Origin: Pseudomonadota bacterium
GTDB lineage: Bacteria; Pseudomonadota; Gammaproteobacteria; Steroidobacterales; Steroidobacteraceae
Assembly (NCBI GenBank): GCA_021792755.1
Contig: JAJYUA010000027.1
Span: 1-58,505, forward strand
Reading direction: 5' to 3'
Length of the DNA stretch: 58,505 bases
Below are positions 26,502-37,383 of this stretch, in pieces. The notes beneath the pieces are model-generated. The model searched no databases. It saw nothing but the letters and a program-made list of their open reading frames with translations, and was not told the DNA's origin. The translations under genes were made by a program, and so were the position numbers. Positions within the stretch are counted from its first letter, which is position 1. Each line of letters begins with the position of its first letter.

Positions 26502-28313
26502 ATGAGCACAGACGGCGCAAGAAAGGATCGCTCCCGGCGGCTGCGCTCGCGCGCCTGGTTCGACAACCCGGCCGACCCGGGCATGACGGCGCTGTATCTC
26601 GAGCGATATCTGAACTACGGCCTCACCCTCGAGGAGCTTCACTCCGGCAAGCCCATCATCGGCATTGCGCAGACCGGCTCGGATCTGTCCCCCTGCAACC
26701 GCCATCACCTGGTGCTCGCCGAGCGCGTCGCGGCTGGAATTCGCGCCGCCGGCGGCGTGCCGATCGAATTTCCCGTCCACCCCATCCAGGAGACCGGCCG
26801 CCGCCCGACGGCGAGCCTCGATCGCAATCTCGCCTACCTAGGCCTGGTCGAGGTGCTGCACGGCTATCCGATCGACGGTGTCGTGCTCACCATCGGCTGC
26901 GACAAGACGACACCGGCCTGCCTGATGGCTGCAGCGACGGTCGACATCCCGGCCATCGCACTGTCCGTCGGGCCGATGCTGAACGGCTGGTACCGCGGCG
27001 AACGGGTCGGCTCGGGCACCATCGTGTGGAAGGCGCGCCAGCTTCTCGCCGCCGGAGAGATCGACTACGCGGGCTTCATGGAGAGGGTCACCGCCTCGAC
27101 GCCCTCCGCCGGCTACTGCAACACCATGGGCACGGCGAGCACCATGAACTCCCTCGCCGAGGCGCTCGGCATGCAGCTGCCGGGCTCGGGCGCCATCCCC
27201 GCGCCGTATCGCGAGCGCGGCCAGATCGCCTACCACACCGGCGCGCGCATCGTGCAGATGGTGCACGAGGATTTGAGGCCCTCGGCCATCATGACGCGCG
27301 ATGCGTTCCTCAACGCCATCGTGGTCAACTCCGCGATCGGCGGCTCCACCAACGCCCCGATTCACCTGGCGGCGATCGCGCGCCATCTCGGCGTGGAGCT
27401 GCCGCTGGAGGATTGGCAGACTTACGGCTACGAGGTGCCGCTGCTGGTGAATCTGCAGCCGGCGGGCCAGTACCTGGGCGAGGACTACCATCGCGCCGGC
27501 GGAGTGCCCGCGGTGATGAACGAGCTCATCAAGCGCGGCCTGATCCGCGAGCACGCGCTCACCGTCAACGGCCGCACCGTGGGCGAGAACTGCCGCGGAC
27601 GGGAGATCCTCGACACCGACGTCATCCGTCCCATCGACCGGCCGCTCAAGTCCAACGCCGGCTTCCTGGTCCTGACGGGCAACCTGTTCGACTCGGCCAT
27701 CATGAAGGCCAGCGTGATCTCGGAGGATTTCAAGCGGCGCTACCTGAGCGACCCCGCCGACCCGGAAGCCTTCGAGGGACGGGCGGTGGTCTTCGACGGC
27801 CCGGAGGATTACCACGCCCGCATCGACGATCCGTCGCTCGGGATCGATGCGCATACGTTGCTGGTGATGCGGGGCACGGGCCCCATCGGCTACCCGGGCG
27901 CGGCGGAGGTCGTTAACATGCGCCCTCCCGGCTATCTCATCAAACAGGGCATCGACGCCCTGCCTTGCATCGGCGACGGCCGCCAGTCCGGCACATCCGG
28001 ATCACCCTCGATCCTGCACGCCTCCCCGGAAGCGGCGATCGGTGGCGGGTTGGCGCTGTTGAGGACCGGCGACCGGGTGCGCGTCGATCTGCGCAGGCGC
28101 AGAGTCGACACGCTGGTCGGCGAGGAGGAGCTCGCCGCCCGGCGCGCAGCCCTTGCGGCCGCGGGCGGCTACCGCTACCCGCCCTCCCATACGCCCTGGG
28201 AGCAGATCCAGCGCGCCCTCGTCGGACAACTGTCGGACGGCATGGTCCTCGAGGGAGCCCCGGAATATCGCAGGATTGACGAGCGATTCGGCATTCCGCG
28301 CGATAATCACTAG
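26502..28313 (+). CDS. XylD-like sugar-acid dehydratase (IlvD/EDD family)
   Basis: The 603-residue dehydratase has iron-sulfur ligands recognisable as C65 (DLSPCNRHH), C133 (GCDKTTPA) and C206 ([11 protein letters not shown]). Its opening [24 protein letters not shown] resembles D-xylonate dehydratase XylD of Caulobacter and the L-arabonate/galactonate enzymes rather than IlvD or phosphogluconate dehydratase. It removes water from an aldonate to give the 2-keto-3-deoxy acid. I prefer ATG 26502 because the longer start at 26466 lies in the operator; neither has a clear ribosome site. Exact substrate is open. Confidence 0.88.
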   Translation: MSTDGARKDRSRRLRSRAWFDNPADPGMTALYLERYLNYGLTLEELHSGKPIIGIAQTGSDLSPCNRHHLVLAERVAAGIRAAGGVPIEFPVHPIQETGRRPTASLDRNLAYLGLVEVLHGYPIDGVVLTIGCDKTTPACLMAAATVDIPAIALSVGPMLNGWYRGERVGSGTIVWKARQLLAAGEIDYAGFMERVTASTPSAGYCNTMGTASTMNSLAEALGMQLPGSGAIPAPYRERGQIAYHTGARIVQMVHEDLRPSAIMTRDAFLNAIVVNSAIGGSTNAPIHLAAIARHLGVELPLEDWQTYGYEVPLLVNLQPAGQYLGEDYHRAGGVPAVMNELIKRGLIREHALTVNGRTVGENCRGREILDTDVIRPIDRPLKSNAGFLVLTGNLFDSAIMKASVISEDFKRRYLSDPADPEAFEGRAVVFDGPEDYHARIDDPSLGIDAHTLLVMRGTGPIGYPGAAEVVNMRPPGYLIKQGIDALPCIGDGRQSGTSGSPSILHASPEAAIGGGLALLRTGDRVRVDLRRRRVDTLVGEEELAARRAALAAAGGYRYPPSHTPWEQIQRALVGQLSDGMVLEGAPEYRRIDERFGIPRDNH

Positions 28314-28426
28314 TAGCGCGACAGACAAGTATCGCGACGTTCCGGGTAGAGCGGAGTCGGTGTTGACCGTTCCTGGTCGATGTCAATTGCTGCACCGACG
28401 TTGCGAGCTTACTGGGTCGTCGGCAC
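28313..28426 (+). mobile_element. 114-bp MITE-like element, copy B
   Basis: This is the partner of the element at 8232-8345, in opposite orientation and of the same length. It begins on the last base of the dehydratase stop codon, as copy A does at mlaA. The first 55 bases are nearly the same as in copy A, with one single-base gap. The ends again form imperfect inverted repeats. No protein is encoded. Confidence 0.7.
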
Positions 28427-28496
28427 GAGTATGGGGCGCTCAATCCGGGCACCCGGCCCGGCTCGGCGCGACCGCGCCCACAGAGCGTGATTTTTG

Positions 28497-28517
28497 CCCG
28501 CCGCCCCCGGCGGCGGG
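28497..28517. terminator. GC-rich hairpin between convergent sugar genes
   Basis: CCCGCCGCC and GGCGGCGGG pair perfectly around CCC, between the dehydratase (plus) and the end of the minus-strand operon. Five T residues lie before it on the plus strand, which is the wrong side for plus transcripts and gives A residues after it on the minus strand. It may slow or protect transcripts rather than act as a textbook terminator. Confidence 0.35.
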
Positions 28518-28567
28518 TACCTCCCGTACCGGTGCCTTGCTCTTCAGGGTCGGCCTCTGGCGATGGG

Positions 28568-28786
28568 CTACTGCGAGGGGCCGCCGCGAGACCTGCGGCC
28601 CGCGCGCCAAGCGAGCCACAGCATCAGCGCCCCGAAGGCGAGCATCACCAGGCCCCACCACAGGTCGATGTCCAGGCCGAGCGAGCGCTGCGCGAGCGCC
28701 GGCCCGCCGGCGAGGCCATAGCCGGCAAGCAGCGTCCCGAGCACCGCGAACAGGGCGCCTATCGGGAGACGGATATCGAGTCTCAT
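28568..28786 (-). CDS. small two-helix membrane protein
   Basis: The product has 72 residues: an N-terminal helix (about 9-30) and a second one (about 42-61) joined by a loop, ending in a basic tail. It follows the SSS symporter by four bases at the end of the sugar operon. Small membrane proteins of this sort accompany some symporters, but no family is recognised and its role is unknown. Confidence 0.6.
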   Translation of the reverse strand: MRLDIRLPIGALFAVLGTLLAGYGLAGGPALAQRSLGLDIDLWWGLVMLAFGALMLWLAWRAGRRSRGGPSQ

Positions 28787-28790
28787 TGCC

Positions 28791-30494
<1,704 letters not shown>

Positions 30495-30506
30495 GCGGCT
30501 CTCCGC

Positions 30507-31148
30507 TCAGGCCCGTTTCGTGCCCGTTCCGGCCCAGGCCGCGCGCAGCGCGCTCGCCCGCTCGCGCACCTGTTGCGCCGTATCGCCCGCCTTGTAAAGC
30601 GCGCCGCCCACTCCGATGCCCGCGGCGCCCGCCGCCAGCCAGACGGTAAGATCGAGCGCGCTGGTCCCGCCAACCGCCCAGATGCGGCTGTGGCGGGGTA
30701 ACACCTCGCGCAGCGCCCTGAGATGCGCCTGCCCCACGCCCGCCGCCGGGAACAGCTTCAGGTGCTCGGCGCCGGCGGAGATCGCCGTGAACGCCTCGGT
30801 GGGAGACAAGAATCCCGGCAGGCAATCCAACCCGAGCGCGACGGCGCGCCCAATGACTGCGACGTCGGTATGGGGGCAGACGACGAGCCGCCCTCCCGCC
30901 GCCGCGACGCTCTCGACCTCGGCACCGGCGAGCACGGTGCCGGCGCCGATCAGCGCCTGAGAGCCGAATGCGCCCGCCAGGCGCTCGATGCTAAGGAGAG
31001 GCTCGGGAGAGTTGAGCGGCACCTCCATCATGCGGATGCCGCCGGCGAGCAGCGCCTCGCCGATCCCGAGCACCTCCGCCGGCCTCACCCCGCGCAGGAT
31101 CGCGATCACCGGCATCGCCCCGCCATTGAGCATGTCCTGCAGCCTCAT
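30507..31148 (-). CDS. dgoA: 2-keto-3-deoxy-6-phosphogalactonate/gluconate aldolase
   Basis: This class I aldolase of 213 residues has the acid E42 (MMEVPLNSPEP) and the Schiff-base lysine K131 (EHLKLFPA). RTLNSPEP-like sequence and pairing with the kinase favour the galactonate (DgoA) over the gluconate branch. It gives pyruvate and glyceraldehyde 3-phosphate. The start ATG 31148 is one base after the kinase stop. Such aldolases can be promiscuous toward shorter 2-keto-3-deoxy acids. Confidence 0.9.
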   Translation of the reverse strand: MRLQDMLNGGAMPVIAILRGVRPAEVLGIGEALLAGGIRMMEVPLNSPEPLLSIERLAGAFGSQALIGAGTVLAGAEVESVAAAGGRLVVCPHTDVAVIGRAVALGLDCLPGFLSPTEAFTAISAGAEHLKLFPAAGVGQAHLRALREVLPRHSRIWAVGGTSALDLTVWLAAGAAGIGVGGALYKAGDTAQQVRERASALRAAWAGTGTKRA

Positions 31149-31149
31149 G

Positions 31150-32070
31150 TCAGCCCCGCTCATCGGCGGCCGCGAGCTCACGCAATCCTGCGAGCACGCA
31201 GCGGTCGCCATCGAGTGCGTGCGCGCTGATGCCCCGGTCGGTCAGGGCACGAAGATAGAATGCTGCGAGCGCGGGCTCGCCGATCAACGTGACCACGCCG
31301 GCCGCGGACTCGAGCACACCCGCCATGCTCGCGACTTCGGCGCCGATGAGCAGGCCCGAGAGGAACGTGCGGGCCCAGCCCGAGGTCCGCCCGCCGATGA
31401 GCTGCGCGGCGCGGGTCTCGAACAGGCTCGCGAGGAGATCCCCACGCGCGCCGGCACGCAGACCCGCCTCGAGCCCGTCCTCGCCGGCCTCGAGGCCGCC
31501 CCCGGCCCGCAGCAGCGAGGAGTGCCGGCACAGCAGCTCGAACAGCTCGCCCGTGAGGCAGGTCTGAAAGCGAACGATGCGCGCATCGCGCACCAGGACC
31601 CACTTGCTGTGAGTACCGGGCAGCACGATCAGACGCAGGCCGGCGGCCAGCTGCGGATCGAGCCTCAGGGCACCGAAGATCTGGGTTTCCTCCCCGCGCA
31701 TCACGTCCGGCGCGCCGTGGAAGTTTTCCGTCGCGATCCCGGCGGCGACGCTCGCCTCGAGGTCGCCGGCGAGCGCCAGGCGGGCGCCTCGCCGCCACGC
31801 CTGCACCTCGGCAGGCGCGCGCACGTAAGGCACCTCCGCCAGTCCATTGCGCGAGCCGGCCATGCCGCAGAGAAACACTCGACCCAGGCGGTGGCCGGCC
31901 CGCCAGGGCGCCAGCACGGAGGCGAGAATCCGTGCGGGCGGCTCGCCTGACACGGCAACCCCGGGACCGTCCCGCCGGTCCGAGACGACGCCCCCCACTT
32001 CGAGGAACGCGCGCAGCCGGGTGCTGCCCCAGTCGCACAACACCCGCGCCGAATCGTTTACGGTGTCCAC
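31150..32070 (-). CDS. dgoK: 2-keto-3-deoxygalactonate kinase
   Basis: The 306-residue product has the actin-like ATPase start CDWGSTRLRAFL and further marks RGEETQIFGAL and VLPGTHSKWVLV, all typical of DgoK. It phosphorylates 2-keto-3-deoxygalactonate for the aldolase behind it. I choose GTG 32070 because GTAGGG lies before it; ATG 32094 is also in frame. The upstream part of the frame runs antiparallel to nothing but overlaps the end of the broken dehydrogenase copy. Confidence 0.92.
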   Translation of the reverse strand: MDTVNDSARVLCDWGSTRLRAFLEVGGVVSDRRDGPGVAVSGEPPARILASVLAPWRAGHRLGRVFLCGMAGSRNGLAEVPYVRAPAEVQAWRRGARLALAGDLEASVAAGIATENFHGAPDVMRGEETQIFGALRLDPQLAAGLRLIVLPGTHSKWVLVRDARIVRFQTCLTGELFELLCRHSSLLRAGGGLEAGEDGLEAGLRAGARGDLLASLFETRAAQLIGGRTSGWARTFLSGLLIGAEVASMAGVLESAAGVVTLIGEPALAAFYLRALTDRGISAHALDGDRCVLAGLRELAAADERG

Positions 32071-32077
32071 CGACGCC

Positions 32078-32310
32078 CTACGCCCATCCGCCATCCACCA
32101 GGTCATGTTGGCCGGTGCAGGCGCTCGCCTCCGCGGATGCAAGGAACACGACGAACTTCGCCACCTCGTGGGGCTGGAGCCGGGTCATGAGCCATCCCGG
32201 GGCGACGGCGTTGGCGCGGATACCATGCGCGCCGCAATCGCGTGCCAGCGACCGTGTCAGGCCGAGCACGCCCGATTTGCAGGCCGTGTAGCCGGCCATG
32301 TCTTGCAAAT
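32078..32310 (-). pseudogene. remnant of a second SDR sugar dehydrogenase
   Basis: The reading GYTACKSGVLGLTRSLARD through CTGQHDLVDGGWA matches the C-terminal part of the intact dehydrogenase at 22302-23060 nearly residue by residue. The whole cofactor-binding half is gone, and a further in-frame gap of about 21 residues lies between APGWLMTR and LQPHEVAKFVVFLAS. The remnant sits between the lactonase and the kinase, so the operon once carried its own dehydrogenase. Confidence 0.88.
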
Positions 32311-32343
32311 CAGGATAGATCGCCAACGAGCGGGCTCCCCGGA

Positions 32344-33225
32344 TCAATCGCCCGGCACGAGCACCTGCGCCTGAGGCAGCCCTGGCGCGGGCGCGGTGAA
32401 GCTGAACAGGCCGCCCGCGAGCGGCTGCGCCGCGCGCTGCGCCGCCGTCAGGCCCTGGCGCGCGGTGGTGACGTACGCCGTACGCAAATCAGGGTCGCCG
32501 AAGGCGATCTTGGTCACGCGGCTGCACGGCATCCTCACGGTCTCGAGCAGTTTCCCCGACGGGCAGTAGCGACGCACGCACCCGCCCTCCCACAAAGCCA
32601 CCCACAGGCAGCCTTCCGCGTCGACGGCGGTGCCGTCGGGATAGCCCGCCTGATCCTCGATCCGCGCGAATACCCGCCTGTTGGCAAGGGTGCGGACGTC
32701 GGGACGATCGAAGGCATACACGAGCCGCCGGACACTGTCGCAATGATAGAAAATCCGCCCGTCCGGGCTGAAAGCCGGACCGTTGGTGACGACATAGCCT
32801 TCATCGAGGGCGACACAGCGGCCGCGCTCCTCCAGGCGATACAGCACGCCCGTCGGCTCCGTCTCCCGATCGTGCATGGAGCCGAACCACAGCACCCCCT
32901 CGGGACTGACGCAACCGTCGTTCAGACGGTTGTCGGGCCGATGCGGCTCCACGTGCACAAGGTGCGACAGCGCGCCGCTCTCGGGCTCGAAACGGTGCAG
33001 GCCGGTTTGCATGCCCACGATGAACCCCCCGCCGGCCAGCGGCGCGAGGAACCCCGGAGGCGCCGGGGTGGTCCAGCTGCGCCGCTCGCCGCTCGATGGG
33101 CACCAGCGATGCAGGCGACAGCCCTTGATGTCGACGAACCAGAGCGCCGACTCGCGCTGCACCCACACCGGGCCCTCGCCGAGCTCGGCGCCCACCGCCC
33201 AGACCTGTCGCACCCGTCCCGTCAC
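32344..33225 (-). CDS. SMP-30/gluconolactonase-type sugar lactonase
   Basis: This six-bladed beta-propeller lactonase of 293 residues shows metal ligands E17 (ELGEGPVW), N102 (NRLNDGCV), N148 (TNGPAFSPDG) and D197 (YPDGTAVDAEG), as in SMP-30/XylC enzymes. It opens the sugar lactone made by the dehydrogenase. GAGGGG stands four bases before GTG 33225. It is the first gene of the operon lactonase, broken dehydrogenase, kinase, aldolase, symporter, small membrane protein. Confidence 0.93.
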   Translation of the reverse strand: MTGRVRQVWAVGAELGEGPVWVQRESALWFVDIKGCRLHRWCPSSGERRSWTTPAPPGFLAPLAGGGFIVGMQTGLHRFEPESGALSHLVHVEPHRPDNRLNDGCVSPEGVLWFGSMHDRETEPTGVLYRLEERGRCVALDEGYVVTNGPAFSPDGRIFYHCDSVRRLVYAFDRPDVRTLANRRVFARIEDQAGYPDGTAVDAEGCLWVALWEGGCVRRYCPSGKLLETVRMPCSRVTKIAFGDPDLRTAYVTTARQGLTAAQRAAQPLAGGLFSFTAPAPGLPQAQVLVPGD

Positions 33226-33237
33226 CGCCCCTCGCCG

Positions 33238-33255
33238 ATCCGATATATATCGGAT
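33238..33255. promoter_or_regulatory. 18-bp perfect palindrome ahead of the lactonase operon
   Basis: ATCCGATATATATCGGAT is a perfect palindrome 12 bases before the lactonase start codon, in an AT-rich patch that continues to about 33272. It is unlike the TCATA..TATGA sites of the same island, so a second regulator may act here. It could equally be part of the promoter itself. Confidence 0.5.
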
Positions 33256-33389
33256 TAGTCTGATAAATTAGCGGGTGCCCGTCAAGCGCCTCGGCCTTCA
33301 TGCGCGCCGGATCTGCCGCGGCCCTCATCGAGGCGCGGCGCGCACTCCTCGTCCGCCTGGCCCCGGTTTCGCGACTCCCGCCCGCGCTT

Positions 33390-34403
33390 TCAGCGAGGAT
33401 AGCCGTAGTACTCGCAGAACCACTCCACGAAGCGGCGCACGCCGGCCTCGACCGGCGTGGCGGGCCGATAGCCGACGTCGCGCACCAGGTCCTCCACGTC
33501 CGCACAGGTCTCCGGCACATCGCCCGGCTGAAGCGGCAGGAAGCGCTTCTCGGCCTTGCGGCCCAGGCACTCCTCGAGAAGCTCGATGTAACGCAACAGC
33601 TCCACGGGCCGGCGATTGCCGATGTTGTACAGGCGAAACGGCGCGCCGCTGGCGGCAGGATCCGGCGAGTCCCCGCTCCAATTCGGATCCGGCCGGGCTA
33701 CGTGCTCGCATACCCGAACCACACCCTCGGCAATGTCGTCCACGTAAGTGAAGTCCCGTCTGTGCCGCCCGTTGTTGAACACCTCGATGGGCTTGCCCTC
33801 GAGAATGTTGCGTGCGAACAGGAACAGCGCCATGTCCGGCCGGCCCCACGGCCCGTAGACGGTGAAGAACCTCAGGCCCGTGGTGGGCAGGCCGAACAGC
33901 GAGGAGTAGCTGTGGGCCATGAGCTCGTCGGCCCGCTTGGTGGCCGCGTAGATCGTCAGCGGATGGGACGCACCCCTGTGCGGGGAAAACGGCATGTCGG
34001 TATTGGCGCCGTAGACCGAGCTGGTGGAAGCGTAGACGAGATGCTCGACTCCGTGGTGCCGACAGCCCTCGAGCACCGTTAGTGTCCCGGTGACGTTGCT
34101 GCGGACGTAGCTGTAGGGGTCCTTGAGCGAGTGGCGCACGCCCGCCTGGGCGGCAAGGTGTATCACCCGCTGGAATTTCTCGCGTGCGAACAGTTCCGCC
34201 ATCCCCGCCTCGTCTGCGAGATCGAGCCGCACGAACCGGAACCCCTCCCGGCTCGCGAGCCGCTCCAGGCGCGCCTGCTTGAGGGTGACGTCGTAGTAGT
34301 CGTTGAGGTTGTCGAGCCCAACCACTTCGTGGCCGAGCGTGAGCAGCTTGCCGGCGGTGTGGTAGCCGATGAAGCCGGCCGCGCCGGTCAGCAAGATTTT
34401 CAT
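33390..34403 (-). CDS. NAD-dependent nucleotide-sugar epimerase (UDP-glucuronate 4-epimerase type)
   Basis: This extended SDR of 337 residues has TGAAGFIG at 6-13 and the catalytic Y152-xxx-K156 ([10 protein letters not shown]), with the substrate-loop [17 protein letters not shown]. The [12 protein letters not shown] start is typical of UDP-glucuronate 4-epimerases that supply UDP-galacturonate for surface polysaccharides. Galactose or mannose-type epimerases are less likely. No glycosyltransferases are near. Confidence 0.88.
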   Translation of the reverse strand: MKILLTGAAGFIGYHTAGKLLTLGHEVVGLDNLNDYYDVTLKQARLERLASREGFRFVRLDLADEAGMAELFAREKFQRVIHLAAQAGVRHSLKDPYSYVRSNVTGTLTVLEGCRHHGVEHLVYASTSSVYGANTDMPFSPHRGASHPLTIYAATKRADELMAHSYSSLFGLPTTGLRFFTVYGPWGRPDMALFLFARNILEGKPIEVFNNGRHRRDFTYVDDIAEGVVRVCEHVARPDPNWSGDSPDPAASGAPFRLYNIGNRRPVELLRYIELLEECLGRKAEKRFLPLQPGDVPETCADVEDLVRDVGYRPATPVEAGVRRFVEWFCEYYGYPR

Positions 34404-34591
34404 GGGAATTCCTCGATTCGGCGGCGCGACCCGTGCACCCCGCCGGTGATATTACCCGAAGTACGCGAGCCGGAAGGCGATCGGGGCCATCCATTTCGTT
34501 CGACGAGGCGGCGCTCCCGGGGCTCGCCGTGCGACCGCGGGACACCCTGACCGCGCCGACTGCGGCGCGACCGTCCCGGTGCCGGGAGTGA

Positions 34592-34597
34592 TAGAAT
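34592..34597 (+). promoter_or_regulatory. possible extended -10 box
   Basis: TAGAAT preceded by TGA forms an extended -10, 35 bases before the aldehyde dehydrogenase start at 34633. No clear -35 is present. Confidence 0.3.
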
Positions 34598-34632
34598 AGC
34601 CGCGCCAGGCCTCAGGTCACAATGAGTCGATA

Positions 34633-36066
34633 ATGGGCTACGACTATCGCAAATTTTACATCGACGGCCACTGGGTCGCTCCGCTCGAGCCGCGAAACTA
34701 CACCGTCATCAACCCGGCGAGCGAGTCGCCGGCGGGCGTCATCTCCCTCGGTTGCGAGCGCGATGTGGACCGCGCTGTGGCGGCCGCATGCAGCGCGTTC
34801 GAGCATTTCTCTCAGACCTCCCCGCAGCAACGGCGTGAATTGCTCGAGAGAATTCTTGCCATCTACCAGCGGCGACACCTGGAAATCGCGGATGCGATCC
34901 GCGAGGAGATGGGTGCTCCGGCGCGCCTCGCCAAAGGGCCGCAGACCGGCGCCGGATCCGGGCACCTTACGGCCATGATCGAGCTGCTGAAGACCTTTGC
35001 GTTCGAAGAGCGGCGGGGATCTTCTCGCGTGGTGCTCGAGCCCATCGGCGTATGTGCGCTGATCACGCCGTGGAACTGGCCGATGAACCAGGTCGCGGCG
35101 AAAGTCGTCCCCGCGCTGGCCGCCGGCTGCACCATGGTGCTCAAGCCCTCGGAATTCTCCCCGTTCAGCGCGGCGATCTGGACCGAGGTCCTGGATGAGG
35201 CCGGCGTGCCGGCAGGCGTATTCAACCTGGTGAACGGCACCGGTGCGCAGGTCGGCGCCGCGCTTGCTGGGCACCCCGACGTCGAAATGGTCTCGTTTAC
35301 CGGCTCGACACGCGCCGGCACGGAGGTCGCCCGAGTGGCCGCCGCCACGGTCAAACGCGTCCACCAGGAGCTCGGTGGCAAGTCGCCCAGTATTCTGTTG
35401 GACGATGCCGACCTCGAGCGCGCGGTCACGGCGAGCGTGCTCGGCGTGATGCAGAACACCGGCCAGTCGTGCAACGCCCCAACCCGGCTGCTCGTGCCGG
35501 CCGACCGCCTGGCCGAGGTCGAGGCGCTCGCGAAGGAGGCAGCGCAGTCCGTGCGGGTGGGGGATCCCGCCTCCGCCGAAACCGCCGTCGGACCGGTTGT
35601 GTCCAAGATCCAGTTCGACCGCATCGAGAGCTACATTTCCAGAGGCATCGCCGAGGGCGCAACGCTCGTGACCGGAGGCGAGGGGCGGCCCGAGGGTCTC
35701 TCGAAGGGCTACTTCGTGCGGCCGACCGTCTTCTCCGGCGTGCACAACGACATGACCATAGCGCGCGAGGAGATCTTCGGCCCGGTGGTGGCCATCCTGC
35801 CCTATCGCGACGAAGAAGAAGCGATCCGAATCGCGAACGACACGCCCTACGGCCTGCAGGCCTATATCTGGTCCGGCGACCTTGCCCGAGCCAATCGCGT
35901 CGGCCGCCGGATTCGCGCCGGACGGGTGACGATCAATGGCGCTGCGGGCGACATGAGCCTGCCATTCGGCGGATTCAAGCGCTCCGGCAACGGGCGCGAA
36001 TGGGGCGAATACGGCCTTCGGGACTTCCTCGAGGTGAAAGCCGTCATCGGCTCCGACACCCCGTAG
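34633..36066 (+). CDS. NAD(P)+ aldehyde dehydrogenase, broad type
   Basis: The 477-residue product of the aldehyde dehydrogenase superfamily has N148 (TPWNWPMNQ), E246 (QELGGKSP) and the nucleophile C280 (GQSCNAPTR). The Cys-Asn-Ala-Pro-Thr-Arg context is shared by a large group of uncharacterised aldehyde dehydrogenases. The substrate cannot be told from neighbours, which are an epimerase and a deacetylase-family protein. No ribosome site is obvious. Confidence 0.88.
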   Translation: MGYDYRKFYIDGHWVAPLEPRNYTVINPASESPAGVISLGCERDVDRAVAAACSAFEHFSQTSPQQRRELLERILAIYQRRHLEIADAIREEMGAPARLAKGPQTGAGSGHLTAMIELLKTFAFEERRGSSRVVLEPIGVCALITPWNWPMNQVAAKVVPALAAGCTMVLKPSEFSPFSAAIWTEVLDEAGVPAGVFNLVNGTGAQVGAALAGHPDVEMVSFTGSTRAGTEVARVAAATVKRVHQELGGKSPSILLDDADLERAVTASVLGVMQNTGQSCNAPTRLLVPADRLAEVEALAKEAAQSVRVGDPASAETAVGPVVSKIQFDRIESYISRGIAEGATLVTGGEGRPEGLSKGYFVRPTVFSGVHNDMTIAREEIFGPVVAILPYRDEEEAIRIANDTPYGLQAYIWSGDLARANRVGRRIRAGRVTINGAAGDMSLPFGGFKRSGNGREWGEYGLRDFLEVKAVIGSDTP

Positions 36067-36104
36067 CGCCGGCCCCGGGAAACGGGCGCAAACACCATCG
36101 CCTC

Positions 36105-37046
36105 TCAGGTGAGAGCCTCGACGACGCGCGTCCATGCGCGCGCCAGGTTGCGCCGGTCGTAGCCGCCGCCGCCCATCGCGAGCAGACGCCCCTCGCAGTA
36201 TCGGTCTGCCAGCCCGCGCAGGCGCGCAGCCGCGTGTGCGTGTGCGGCTTCCGTGTACGCCAGATGCGTGATCGGATCACCGGCCAGCGAATCGGCTCCG
36301 CATTGCAGCAGGATCAGCTGCGGCCGTTGCGCCTCGAGGTAACCCTCCACCTGCTCGAAGGCGGCCATGAATTCGCCGTCTGCGGCTCCGGGCGGCATCG
36401 GCAGATTCAACTTCGTGCCGGCCGCCGGGCCGCGGCCGGTTTCGCCGCGATCCCCGGTGCCCGGATACAGGTAACGGCCGTCTTCGTGCACATCCGCGTA
36501 GGCCAGATACGGATCGCTCTCGAAACCGTAGAACACGCCATCGCCATGATGCGCGTCGATGTCGACATAGGCCACGCGCGCAAGCCCATGGCGACGCCGA
36601 GCTGCCTCGATGGCAACGCCGCAATCGTTGAACACGCAAAAGCCTGCCGCGTGGTCGCGTCCGGCATGGTGCAGGCCGGCGATGGGGATGAAGGCTCGGG
36701 GAACCGGGCCTGCGAAAATCCCGGCCAGCCCCTCGAGCGTGCCGCCGACCACGTTCGCGGCGGCCTCGTACACACCGGGAAAGGCCGGCGTATCGCCCGC
36801 GTCGAGCAAGCCGTGTCCGGCGCGAGAGGCGGCGATAACCCGATCGACGTAGGCCGGCGTGTGAAAGTACTCTATCTCCTCGCGCGTCGCGGGCCGCGCC
36901 GAACGCCGCTCGAGGCGCGGCGCGCACGGTGAGCGCTCCAGCTCGCGCATGAAGGCGTCGTGGCGGTCGGGCCCGAACGGGTGCCCGTGCGGGAACCCGT
37001 AAGCGGCGATCTCGGGCCCCGCGATCAGGATGGCCGTCGGCTGCAT
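36105..37046 (-). CDS. histone-deacetylase-family amidohydrolase
   Basis: This zinc hydrolase of 313 residues has the arginase/deacetylase fold. The paired histidines LHHAGRD (H126-H127), the zinc ligands D164 and H166 in DIDAHHGDG, a further aspartate in CGADSLAGDP and the GGGGY tail motif are all in place. Bacterial members remove acetyl groups from acetoin-pathway proteins, polyamines or other acetylamides. It ends 38 bases from the convergent aldehyde dehydrogenase. Substrate unknown. Confidence 0.88.
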   Translation of the reverse strand: MQPTAILIAGPEIAAYGFPHGHPFGPDRHDAFMRELERSPCAPRLERRSARPATREEIEYFHTPAYVDRVIAASRAGHGLLDAGDTPAFPGVYEAAANVVGGTLEGLAGIFAGPVPRAFIPIAGLHHAGRDHAAGFCVFNDCGVAIEAARRRHGLARVAYVDIDAHHGDGVFYGFESDPYLAYADVHEDGRYLYPGTGDRGETGRGPAAGTKLNLPMPPGAADGEFMAAFEQVEGYLEAQRPQLILLQCGADSLAGDPITHLAYTEAAHAHAAARLRGLADRYCEGRLLAMGGGGYDRRNLARAWTRVVEALT

Positions 37047-37383
37047 CGCTCCTCCTCATCCGGCATGCGGGCGTGCGTCAAGGACAGCAGCAGTTTACGC
37101 TGCCCGATGATCTGAAGCTCGCTTCGATCTGCGACAATCGCCGCTCCGTGCCGCTTGCTGCCGGCCTCGAGAAGAAGGCCCTTGGGACGCCTGCGGCAAG
37201 GTCGCTGCGCCTCGGCGACTGCGGCTCGCAGCGGTGCTCTCGGGGGAGGCGCTGGCGCTTGCCGGCCGAAAGGCATGCGGGGTTCAGCTTGACGATGAAT
37301 TCAGGCAGCCGGTCGCAGAGCTCAAGCTGCGCAGATCGCGCACGCCTATAATCCTGCGCTCCACCACACGCGGCGCCCTGCCT
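37047..37383. other. intergenic region with S9 peptidase promoter
   Basis: 337 bases lie between divergent genes. A consensus TATAAT at 37347-37352 stands 31 bases before the peptidase start; the best -35 at 17 bases (AAGCTG) is poor. The rest shows no gene I can defend; an open frame extends the peptidase upstream by 50 codons, but it lacks a signal peptide and covers the promoter. Confidence 0.45.

Noticed and set aside
28497..28517. A strong intrinsic terminator
   Set aside because: The hairpin is perfect, but the T-run is on the wrong side for both strands, so it is kept only as a weak candidate.
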